Source: Oscillospiraceae bacterium
Lineage (GTDB): Bacteria > Bacillota > Clostridia > Oscillospirales > Oscillospiraceae
DNA length: 7,274 bases
Direction: 5' to 3'
Assembly (NCBI GenBank): GCA_016296635.1
Contig: JAEDIZ010000106.1
Location: forward strand, 1-7,274
Of this stretch, positions 1-5,646 are shown piece after piece. Each line of letters begins with the position of its first letter. Position 1 is the first letter of the stretch. The notes under the pieces were generated by a model. The model had not been told where the DNA came from, made no database searches, and saw only the letters and a program-made list of their open reading frames with translations. The position numbers and the translations under genes were made by a program.

Positions 1-2
1 GG

Positions 3-776
3 CCAAAGGTGGTCGCAGGCTGTCCGCCGGATGACTTCAGCCGTGACGGTCAGTACTGGGGCAACCCCATTTATGACTGGGAGAAAATGGCGCAGGAAGG
101 CTTTGACTGGTGGTGCAGACGCATCAGAGCGGCTGCAAAGCAGTTCGATGTCGTGCGAATTGACCATTTTCGCGGCGTGGAAAGCTACTGGAGCATCCCG
201 GCCGCAAACAAGACCGCACGAAAGGGACATTGGGTGAAAGGGCCGGGGATGCAGCTGATCTCCGCCCTTCAGGCAGCCTGCCCGGATGCGGATTTCATTG
301 CGGAGGATCTGGGTTTTCTGACGCCGGAGGTACGCAAGCTGGTGGCGGATTCCGGATTTCCCGGCATGAAAGTACTGGAGTTTGCCTTTGATCCGGAAGA
401 ACCGAGCTGCTATCTGCCCCATAATTACGATGAAAACTGCATCTGCTACACGGGCACGCATGACAATGAAACACTCAGCCAGTGGTGCAGCGGCATTTCG
501 GATGCGTCTGACCGCTATGCAAGGCAGTATCTCGGCATCACCGATCAGGACGATCTTTCGGATACACTCATCCGGGTCGGCATGGAGTCGAAGGCAAAGC
601 TCTTCGTCGCACAGATGCAGGACTATCTGCGACTGGGCGCAGATGCGCGGATGAATGAGCCGGGTACTTTGAAGCCCCGGAACTGGCGCTGGCGGATGCT
701 GCCGGAGGCGGCAGACGATGCGCTGGCAGAGAGAATCGCGGTGCTGACGGAAAAAAGCGGCCGCACAGACAGATAA
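3..776 (+). CDS. malQ: 4-alpha-glucanotransferase (amylomaltase), C-terminal half; 5' end outside window
   Basis: This is a GH77 enzyme, which moves alpha-1,4-glucan segments between maltodextrins in cytoplasmic glycogen/maltose metabolism. The open frame runs in from the left edge without a stop. The first GTG in frame (position 9) is an internal valine in PKVVAGCPPDDFS, a conserved family segment, so it is not the start. The family's three catalytic acids are all visible: the nucleophile Asp in VVRIDHFRG (codon 162-164), the acid/base Glu in FIAEDLG (303-305), and the transition-state Asp in GTHDNET (462-464). WGNPIYDW and the closing MNEPGT...NWRWRM segment are also typical. About 258 residues are present, against roughly 500 for a complete bacterial-type MalQ. 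The C terminus is normal, ending a few residues after the NWRWRM block. Proline is mostly CCG here (10 of 14 from position 9 on), unlike the next gene. The operon upstream cannot be seen. Confidence 0.95.
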   Translation, partial: PKVVAGCPPDDFSRDGQYWGNPIYDWEKMAQEGFDWWCRRIRAAAKQFDVVRIDHFRGVESYWSIPAANKTARKGHWVKGPGMQLISALQAACPDADFIAEDLGFLTPEVRKLVADSGFPGMKVLEFAFDPEEPSCYLPHNYDENCICYTGTHDNETLSQWCSGISDASDRYARQYLGITDQDDLSDTLIRVGMESKAKLFVAQMQDYLRLGADARMNEPGTLKPRNWRWRMLPEAADDALAERIAVLTEKSGRTDR

Positions 777-900
777 GAACAACAGCAGCAGGCCAGACCA
801 CCGACTTGAATGAGCCCTTCGTTCTTTCGATGAAAACATAATACAGCTTCAACTCTGCCGCAAAACAGATTCCATGCATATGATCGGATGACCGATACCG

Positions 901-946
901 ATACAATATCTGCCGTCCGAAATGAATCAGGAAAATCATATTGTAT
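901..946. repeat. AT-rich inverted repeat between malQ and the SLH gene
   Basis: ATACAATAT (901-909) is the exact reverse complement of ATATTGTAT (938-946), separated by 28 bases, with a short T-run at the end of the 3' arm. It could be a weak terminator for malQ or an operator just upstream of the next promoter. The AT-rich stem and long loop make a strong terminator unlikely. The rest of the 777-1018 gap shows no convincing gene, RNA or other terminator. Confidence 0.35.
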
Positions 947-974
947 TTTGGGGTTCAGTTTTGGTGCAGGTTTA

Positions 975-983
975 TGTTATAAT
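975..983 (+). promoter_or_regulatory. Extended -10 promoter for the SLH surface-protein gene
   Basis: The sequence TGTTATAAT is a perfect TATAAT at 978-983 preceded by the TGn extended -10 motif. No good -35 is seen at 17-18 bp (the best is TTCAGT-like around 954-959), which is acceptable for an extended -10 promoter. Transcription would start near 990, giving a leader of about 29 nt before the GTG start at 1019. Confidence 0.65.
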
Positions 984-1018
984 GTGCTTATACATACAAA
1001 TAAGAAAAGCAAAACAGT

Positions 1019-2311
1019 GTGAAAAAGAATCTGCTCCGCGCAGTGGCTCTTTGCCTTGCCGTTCTCTGCGCACTCAGCATGAGCGTCAGCGCAGCGCTCA
1101 TCGTTCAAAAAGATACTGCCTGCCCGCTGGATCAGTTCTCTGATCTTGACAGCAGCGCATGGTATCATGATGGTATCGATTACTGCCTGAAAAACGGCCT
1201 GATGAAGGGCAAATCCACCACCTCCTTTGACCCGTCCGGCAAGATCACCCGCGCCGAATTTGTCACGGTTCTTTACCGCATTGCCCAGTCCGCAGGTGAA
1301 GGCTTCACCGGCGCGTGGGCTTTCAATCTGGATTATACCGACAAGGCAGACATTCCCGAATATGCCTTTGAAGCCGTTGCATGGTGCTCCATGAACAAGC
1401 TCGTAGGCGGCTATGCAAACGGCGCTTTCGGCCCCAAGGATCCCATCACCCGCGAACAGTTTGCGGCCATTCTGTATCGCTATGCCGAATTCATGAAGCA
1501 GGATGTTTCCGTGGATGAAAACACCAACTTTCTGAGCTTTAACGATTTCTGGGATGTCAGCGAATATGCCCGTACTCCCATGATGTGGGCCATTGAAAGA
1601 AACATTATCGGCGGTTCCAACGGCGATCTGAATCCCGCCTTCTCTGCTACCCGTGCAGAAGCAGCTGCCATGCTGCAGCGTTTCTGCAAGCTGAACGAAA
1701 AGACTCCCGATGCTGCTGCAGGCGGCTGGCAGATCAATGAAGAACTGGCTGAAACCAAGCTCCCCGCAGGCGCAAAGGAAGCTTTTGAGCAGGCTATGGA
1801 TGGCATGGTCGGTGCTGACTTTACCCCCGTTGCCTATCTCGGCAGTCAGTTCGTTGCAGGCGTGAACTACGCTTATCTCTGCAAGGAAGTTACCGTGACC
1901 GCACAGCCTGAAACCAAGCTGGCAGCTGTGGTCGTTTACAAGAATCCGCAGGGCGAGGTTTCTGTATACTCTGTCAAGGATGTTAATCTGGCAGAATGCA
2001 CCGCAGAATCCGAGACCGAATTCCTGCCCGCAAACTTTGCAGGCGGCTGGAAGCTCAACACCGACACCGCACAGCTTCCCGAAGGCGTTCAGGGCGCATT
2101 TGAAAAGGCAATGGAAGGTCTTTTCGGCGTTGGCTATACCCCGTTGGCCTGCATGGGCAGCCAGGTCGTAGCAGGTACAAACTATGCCGTTCTCTGCACC
2201 GCAAAAGCCGTGACTGCTGAGCCCGCCAATGCATTGGCAGTTGTTGTTGTGAATGCTCCCGTTTCCGGCGGCGCTCAGATTCTGCGTATCTGCGGCTTCT
2301 CCATCTACTAA
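1019..2311 (+). CDS. Secreted SLH-domain surface protein with two cystatin-like C-terminal repeats
   Basis: This 430-residue protein is probably exported and held on the cell wall. Residues 1-25 are a classical signal peptide: MKKN, a hydrophobic core, and the likely cut site SVSA|A. Three SLH domains follow, at about 38-90, 101-158 and 172-226, each ending in a TRAEF-like motif (ITRAEF, ITREQF, ATRAEA). SLH domains bind secondary cell-wall polymers. After a short linker come two copies of one domain (about 235-324 and 342-430) that start with GGW. They share LP..., AF..AM.G, TPxA, GSQxVAGxNYAxLC and an LA.VVV strand. By hand about 38 of roughly 88 aligned positions are identical. SQVVAGTNY in copy 2 matches the papain-binding loop of stefin-type cystatins. 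The start is GTG at 1019: the in-frame stop at 1001-1003 excludes anything upstream and the signal peptide needs this start. Only a weak purine run (AAGAAAAG) serves as ribosome binding site. Proline codons are mostly CCC (12 of 17), unlike neighbouring genes. The anchoring is well supported; the inhibitor role is inference. Confidence 0.9.
   Translation: MKKNLLRAVALCLAVLCALSMSVSAALIVQKDTACPLDQFSDLDSSAWYHDGIDYCLKNGLMKGKSTTSFDPSGKITRAEFVTVLYRIAQSAGEGFTGAWAFNLDYTDKADIPEYAFEAVAWCSMNKLVGGYANGAFGPKDPITREQFAAILYRYAEFMKQDVSVDENTNFLSFNDFWDVSEYARTPMMWAIERNIIGGSNGDLNPAFSATRAEAAAMLQRFCKLNEKTPDAAAGGWQINEELAETKLPAGAKEAFEQAMDGMVGADFTPVAYLGSQFVAGVNYAYLCKEVTVTAQPETKLAAVVVYKNPQGEVSVYSVKDVNLAECTAESETEFLPANFAGGWKLNTDTAQLPEGVQGAFEKAMEGLFGVGYTPLACMGSQVVAGTNYAVLCTAKAVTAEPANALAVVVVNAPVSGGAQILRICGFSIY
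1721..2308 (+). repeat. Tandem protein domain repeat (cystatin-like), two copies
   Basis: Copy 1 spans about 1721-1990 and copy 2 about 2042-2308, joined by a short acidic linker (SETEFLPANFA region). The loop motif is QFVAG at 1847-1861 in copy 1 and QVVAG at 2162-2176 in copy 2. Both copies place a cysteine in NYAxLC after the loop (residues 288 and 393). The copies have diverged, so this is an old duplication and not a recent DNA repeat. Confidence 0.8.
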
Positions 2312-2394
2312 GCATTTCTCTGACAAATCATTCACACTTCAGCATATTCCCTCTGACGATCACCGACTGTACAACCATCAAGCTGAAATAAAAC

Positions 2395-2449
2395 ATCTCC
2401 GCACATCCGAAATCAGGAATCCGAATCAGATGTGCGGAGATTAATTTTG
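2395..2449 (+). terminator. Intrinsic terminator of the SLH gene
   Basis: A perfect 13-bp stem pairs ATCTCCGCACATC (2395-2407) with 2429-2441 around a 21-nt loop, followed by TTAATTTT. It sits 84 bp after the stop codon. On the other strand the hairpin is followed by GTTTTATTTC, so it may act in both directions. It separates the SLH gene from the macro/VWA genes. Confidence 0.8.
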
Positions 2450-2523
2450 CCGAAGAGCTATCCCCTTCTTCCGCCTTGTGGGATAATCACCCAGAGAAAC
2501 AAACTGTCCGTCATACATATTTC

Positions 2524-2534
2524 TGTTCTGAACA
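2524..2534. promoter_or_regulatory. 11-bp palindrome upstream of the macro-gene promoter
   Basis: TGTTCTGAACA is a perfect odd-length palindrome directly before the candidate -35. Its position suits an operator. The half-site order (GTTC then GAAC) is the reverse of Gram-positive LexA boxes, so I do not call it an SOS site. It is short enough to be chance. Confidence 0.25.
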
Positions 2535-2565
2535 TATACAAAAGAGGCTCATACGCTAGTATAAT
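2535..2565 (+). promoter_or_regulatory. Promoter of the macro-HTH gene
   Basis: A perfect TATAAT lies at 2560-2565, with TATACA (4 of 6 to TTGACA) at 2535-2540 and a rather long 19-bp spacer. The start would be near 2572, giving a leader of about 36 nt to the ATG at 2608. The -10 is strong; the -35 is weak. Confidence 0.6.
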
Positions 2566-2607
2566 ATAAAAAAATCCTCACAAAAAATGCTGAATGGAGG
2601 ACACGCC

Positions 2608-3675
2608 ATGCCTTTTGAGATCATTCGCAAAGACATCACGGCGGTGCATGCTGATGCCATCGTGAACACGGCAAACCCAAGGCCGATCGTCGGCGCAGGT
2701 ACGGACACCGCTATTCATGAAAAGGCCGGCCCGGAGCTGCTGGCCGCCAGAAAAAAAATCGGTGACATTCCCGTGGGCAGCAGCGTGGAAACGCCGGCAT
2801 TTGGTCTGCAGGCAAAGTATGTGCTGCATACTGTCGGGCCGGCATGGATCGACGGCAGCCATCAGGAGCAGGCGCTTCTGCGAAAAGCTTACGATTCTGC
2901 CCTGCATCTGGCAGCAAAGCTGAACTGTAAATCTATTGCGTTTCCGCTGATGGCCTCCGGATCCTACTGCTTTCCGAAGGATCTGGCGCTGCAGACTGCG
3001 ATAGATGCGTTTACCGCCTTTCTCATGGAGCAGGAAATGGATATCATTCTCGTGGTGTTCGACCGGAAAGCATTCCGTCTTTCCGGCAGCCTTTTCGGGG
3101 ATCTGAAAAGCTTCATTGACGAGAACTATGTAGACACGGCGCACAGAGCAGAACACGCTGCCGATATGGGCAATCTTCAGTTTGACCGCCGCATGGAGGC
3201 GTATTTGGCACCTGCGCCAAGACGCAGAAAGCAGCCGTTTTGGAATCAACCCGAATCGCCAGCTGTCTGCGAAGCAACACCTGCGGTCTGTCAATGCCCC
3301 GTGGATTCGCTCGACAATCTGCTGGACGGTCTCGCGCCGACCTTCAATGAAACGCTCAATAAGTTTCTGATGCAGCACGAAGGCAAGGACTCGCAGATCT
3401 ACGGCGACGGCTGCATGAGCCGCCAGCTTTTCAACAAGATCATCAATTCCAAAGACTATTCGCCGAAAAAGTCCACGGTGCTGCAGCTGGCCATCGGCCT
3501 GCATCTGAATTATGAGCAGACGCAGGAGCTGCTGCGCAGCGCAGGATATGTTCTCACACGCAGCGACAAGCGGGATGTGGTACTGGAATACTATATCAGA
3601 AACCGGGTTTATAATGTCGTTTCCATCGACCTGGCGCTGGATCAATTCGGCCTTGCCTGCCTTGGCAAGTACTAA
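2608..3675 (+). CDS. Macro-domain protein with C-terminal helix-turn-helix-like domain
   Basis: The protein has 355 residues. The ATG at 2608 is chosen because GGAGG (2596-2600) sits 7 bp before it; the in-frame ATG at 2587 has no such site. Residues 1-175 form a macro domain, the fold that binds ADP-ribose and related ligands and in some members removes ADP-ribose or acetyl groups. Visible marks are AIVNTANPRP (18-26), the glycine loop VGAGTDTAIHEKAG (28-41), VLHTVGPAW (72-80) and the second loop PLMASGSYCFP (113-123). A proline- and cysteine-bearing linker (about 176-233; Cys 221, 228, 230) follows. Residues 234-355 are helical and contain SRQLFNKIINSKDYSP then a segment like the end of an Xre-type HTH (KSTVLQLAIGLHLNYEQTQELLRSAGY, 288-314). 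I recall this C-terminal module from other Clostridia proteins, often beside a VWA gene. The substrate is unknown. The HTH suggests DNA or RNA binding, perhaps autoregulation, but this is inference. No terminator is seen before the promoter of the next gene. Confidence 0.88.
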   Translation: MPFEIIRKDITAVHADAIVNTANPRPIVGAGTDTAIHEKAGPELLAARKKIGDIPVGSSVETPAFGLQAKYVLHTVGPAWIDGSHQEQALLRKAYDSALHLAAKLNCKSIAFPLMASGSYCFPKDLALQTAIDAFTAFLMEQEMDIILVVFDRKAFRLSGSLFGDLKSFIDENYVDTAHRAEHAADMGNLQFDRRMEAYLAPAPRRRKQPFWNQPESPAVCEATPAVCQCPVDSLDNLLDGLAPTFNETLNKFLMQHEGKDSQIYGDGCMSRQLFNKIINSKDYSPKKSTVLQLAIGLHLNYEQTQELLRSAGYVLTRSDKRDVVLEYYIRNRVYNVVSIDLALDQFGLACLGKY

Positions 3676-3687
3676 AACTTCAAAAAT

Positions 3688-3704
3688 GTCAACCGGCAGT
3701 TGAC
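3688..3704. promoter_or_regulatory. Inverted repeat overlapping the -35 of the VWA promoter (possible operator)
   Basis: GTCAAC (3688-3693) and GTTGAC (3699-3704) are exact reverse complements separated by CGGCA. The right half contains the TTGAC of the candidate -35 box. A protein bound here would block the promoter. The adjacent macro-HTH protein is one possible ligand, but nothing in the sequence proves it. Confidence 0.4.
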
Positions 3705-3731
3705 CGCAGCCTCCTTTGTATTTGTTAGAAT
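3700..3731 (+). promoter_or_regulatory. Candidate promoter of the VWA gene
   Basis: TTGACC (3700-3705) and an extended -10 TGTTAGAAT (TAGAAT at 3726-3731) lie in the 87-bp gap before the VWA start. The spacer is 20 bp, longer than ideal, so recognition would rest mainly on the extended -10. The predicted start (about 3738) coincides with the first base of the 3' arm of the hairpin described next. Confidence 0.5.
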
Positions 3732-3762
3732 GCAGACAACAAATATGAAGGAGGTTCTTTTT
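3708..3762 (+). terminator. Terminator-like hairpin that also buries the VWA ribosome binding site
   Basis: Bases 3708-3726 pair with 3738-3756 as a continuous 19-bp stem (three G-U pairs) around an 11-nt loop, followed by CTTTTT (3757-3762) and then the ATG. The 3' arm contains the entire AAGGAGGT Shine-Dalgarno sequence (3748-3755). The 5' arm carries CCTCCTTT, the same sequence as the 16S rRNA anti-Shine-Dalgarno tail. A transcript entering from the macro gene should form this hairpin and be terminated or left untranslatable. A transcript starting near 3738 lacks the 5' arm, leaving the site free. Confidence 0.6.
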
Positions 3763-4413
3763 ATGAACAAGAATTTGACGGAAATCGTTTTTCTGCTGGA
3801 TCGCAGCGGATCCATGTCCGGTCTGGAGGCCGACACCATCGGCGGCTTCAACTCCATGCTGGAAAAGCAGAAGCAGGAGCCGGGGGATGCGATTCTTTCT
3901 GCCGTCCTCTTTGACCACGAGTGTGAAGTTATTTATGACCGGGTGGACATCCGCAAAGCAGAACCCATGACCGAAAAGCAGTATTATGTACGCGGCAACA
4001 CGGCGCTGCTGGATGCCATCGGCGGCGCTGTGCGCCACATTGTAAACGCCCACCGCTATGCCAGAGAGGACGACCGTCCTGGCAAGACCGTCTTTGTCAT
4101 CACCACGGACGGCATGGAGAACGCCAGCAGGCGCTGGACTTACCGTGATGTGCGGGAGCTTGTGGAACGGGAAAAGGAAGTCCACGGCTGGGAATTTCTG
4201 TTCCTCGGTGCTAACATGGATGCCATCTCTGCTGCCGCGGATCTCGGCATTTCGGCAGACCGCGCCGTGCGCTATGAGCATGACGCCAAAGGCACCGCGC
4301 TCAACTTCAAGGTCGTCGGTGAAGCCATGTGCGCCATGCGCTGCAATGCGCCGTTGAGCGCGGACTGGAAAGAGGAGATCGACCGCGATTTCCGAACCCG
4401 TCACCGCAGATAA
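3763..4413 (+). CDS. VWA-domain protein with complete MIDAS metal site
   Basis: This protein of 216 residues is a single von Willebrand A domain with no signal peptide or membrane segment, so it is cytoplasmic. The metal-ion-dependent adhesion site is complete: DRSGS (Asp13, Ser15, Ser17), Thr80 in RGNTALLDAIG, and Asp116 in ITTDGMEN. WEFLFLGANMDAI (143-155) near the C terminus is, from memory, typical of a small VWA family common in Clostridia and related in style to the TerY/TerF proteins of tellurite-resistance-like stress systems. Such domains assemble protein complexes through a bound Mg2+ or Mn2+. The start at 3763 is set by AAGGAGGT (3748-3755) 7 bp upstream; a longer in-frame ATG at 3700 lies in the promoter and has no ribosome site. 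It follows the macro-HTH gene by 87 bp and the two probably act together. The partner and function are not known. No kinase or phosphatase of a TerY-type triad is in the window. Confidence 0.88.
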   Translation: MNKNLTEIVFLLDRSGSMSGLEADTIGGFNSMLEKQKQEPGDAILSAVLFDHECEVIYDRVDIRKAEPMTEKQYYVRGNTALLDAIGGAVRHIVNAHRYAREDDRPGKTVFVITTDGMENASRRWTYRDVRELVEREKEVHGWEFLFLGANMDAISAAADLGISADRAVRYEHDAKGTALNFKVVGEAMCAMRCNAPLSADWKEEIDRDFRTRHRR

Positions 4414-4420
4414 CGAAAAG

Positions 4421-4456
4421 GCCGTGCAGTGCGTCCTCCGCGGCGTATTGCACGGC
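4421..4456. terminator. GC-rich hairpin after the VWA gene, terminator-like but without a T-run on the + strand
   Basis: GCCGTGCA (4421-4428) pairs perfectly with TGCACGGC (4449-4456), and pairing continues inward to a 15-bp stem (4421-4435 with 4442-4456, three wobbles) and a 6-nt loop. It starts 7 bp after the stop codon. No T-run follows on the + strand, while on the - strand CTTTTC follows, so termination may be weak or reversed. Its 3' arm overlaps the candidate -35 of sbcD. Confidence 0.5.
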
Positions 4457-4476
4457 AGCGGGAAATGAGATAAAAT
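4448..4476 (+). promoter_or_regulatory. Candidate promoter of the sbcDC operon
   Basis: TTGCAC (4448-4453) and TAAAAT (4471-4476) are separated by 17 bp. The -35 matches in only three positions, but the spacing is ideal. The start would fall near 4483, giving a leader of about 27 nt to the sbcD ATG. Confidence 0.45.
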
Positions 4477-4509
4477 AAAGAAAAATGAGAAAACAAGGGG
4501 TTGTTTCCC

Positions 4510-5646
4510 ATGAAGTTCCTGCATATTTCCGATCTCCATCTGGGCAAGCGCGTCAATGAATTTTCCATGTTGGAAGATCAGCGGTTTATTTTGAATCAGA
4601 TTCTGTCGATCATCGATGCCGAGCAGCCACAGGGTGTGCTGATTGCCGGTGATGTTTACGACAAATCCATCCCCTCTGCGGAAGCAGTTCAGCTGTTCGA
4701 TGAATTCCTGTTCCGGCTGGCAAACCGGAAGCTGCAGGTGTTTGTCATCAGCGGAAACCATGATTCCGCCGAGCGAATTGCCTTCGGCGGCAGACTTATG
4801 GACGCCAGCGGCATTCATATGTCGCAGGTCTACGCAGGCAAAACGCAGCCAGCGGTTTTGCAGGACGAGTATGGCGAGGTGCGGATTTATATGCTGCCCT
4901 TTCTCAAGCCTGCGAACCTCCGCAGACTGTTCCCGGAAGAAACCGTGGAATCCTATACGGATGCCGTCCGACTGGCGATTCGGCAGATGGATGTGGATAC
5001 CGGCTGCCGGAACATCCTTGTGACCCATCAGTTCGTGACCGGCGCATCCCGCTCCGATTCGGAAGAGATTTCCGTCGGCGGCTCGGATAATGTGGATGCG
5101 GATGTATTTGATGACTTTGACTATGTGGCGCTGGGCCATATCCACGGCCCGCAGCAGATTAGCCGGGAAACCGTCCGCTATTGCGGAACGCCGCTCAAAT
5201 ATTCCTTCTCCGAGGCAGACCATCAGAAATCCGTCACGATTGCAGAGTTGCGGGAAAAAGCCAATGTTGAAATCCGCACAATACCGCTGCATCCGCTGCA
5301 CGATCTGCGGCAGATCCGTAGCACCTATATGGAAGTGACGGCACGGGATTTCTACGCCGGTACCAAAACGGACGATTATCTGCACATTACGTTGACGGAC
5401 GAGGAGGACATTCCGGATGCCATCGGCAAGCTGCGGGCGATCTATCCGAATCTGATGAAGCTGGACTATGACAACCGTAGAACGCGCAATACCGCAGCCA
5501 TCGGCGCAGCGTCAGATATCGACCAAAAGACACCGCTGCAGCTGTTTGAGGAGTTTTATGTGGGGCAGAATGATCTTCCGCTGTCAGAGCAGCAGAGATC
5601 GTTCCTGCAGACCATGATCGAAAAAATCTGGGAGGGTGCGGAATGA
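4510..5646 (+). CDS. sbcD: Exonuclease SbcCD, nuclease subunit SbcD
   Basis: SbcD is the Mre11-type metallophosphoesterase subunit of SbcCD, which with the SbcC ATPase degrades DNA ends and cuts hairpins formed at inverted repeats. At 378 residues it has normal length. All phosphoesterase motifs are visible: ISDLH (Asp8, His10), AGDVYD (Asp48), SGNHDS (Asn83, His84), VTHQF (His173) and LGHIH (His210, His212). These bind two metal ions, usually Mn2+. The stretch YCGTPLKYSFSEADHQKS (224-241) is typical of the capping region. The start is the ATG at 4510, with AAGGGG (4495-4500) 9 bp upstream; the in-frame TTG at 4501 abuts that site and cannot use it. The last bases overlap the sbcC start as ATGA, indicating translational coupling. 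Proline is mostly CCG, like malQ. Confidence 0.97.
   Translation: MKFLHISDLHLGKRVNEFSMLEDQRFILNQILSIIDAEQPQGVLIAGDVYDKSIPSAEAVQLFDEFLFRLANRKLQVFVISGNHDSAERIAFGGRLMDASGIHMSQVYAGKTQPAVLQDEYGEVRIYMLPFLKPANLRRLFPEETVESYTDAVRLAIRQMDVDTGCRNILVTHQFVTGASRSDSEEISVGGSDNVDADVFDDFDYVALGHIHGPQQISRETVRYCGTPLKYSFSEADHQKSVTIAELREKANVEIRTIPLHPLHDLRQIRSTYMEVTARDFYAGTKTDDYLHITLTDEEDIPDAIGKLRAIYPNLMKLDYDNRRTRNTAAIGAASDIDQKTPLQLFEEFYVGQNDLPLSEQQRSFLQTMIEKIWEGAE

Noticed and set aside
889..903. Short tandem repeat ACCGATACCGATAC as a possible iteron or CRISPR remnant
   Set aside because: Only two copies of a 6-bp unit are present, with no spacers, no further copies and no replication or cas gene nearby.
568..939. 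A 123-codon open frame on the - strand over the malQ end and the intergenic gap
   Set aside because: More than half lies inside malQ, the translation shows no domain or credible signal, and no ribosome site is seen before its start.
977..2335. A 452-codon open frame on the - strand opposite the SLH gene
   Set aside because: It is again in codon-on-codon register with the sense gene, with low-complexity Cys/Gly/Ala-rich content and no sensible start region. It is a shadow of the SLH gene.
2524..2534. TGTTCTGAACA as a LexA/SOS box
   Set aside because: Gram-positive LexA boxes have GAAC first and GTTC second with a short spacer. Here the order is reversed, so an SOS link to the neighbouring DNA-repair genes is not supported.
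2587..2607. An earlier ATG for the macro protein
   Set aside because: It has no Shine-Dalgarno sequence and would place GGAGG inside the coding region. The ATG at 2608 is correctly spaced and matches the usual beginning of the macro fold.
2578..5385. A 935-codon open frame on the - strand across the macro, VWA and sbcD genes
   Set aside because: The three sense genes share one frame and this antisense frame is codon-on-codon with them. It stays open because the sense codons TTA, CTA and TCA are avoided. The product has no recognisable domain, while the sense genes have complete motifs and ribosome sites.
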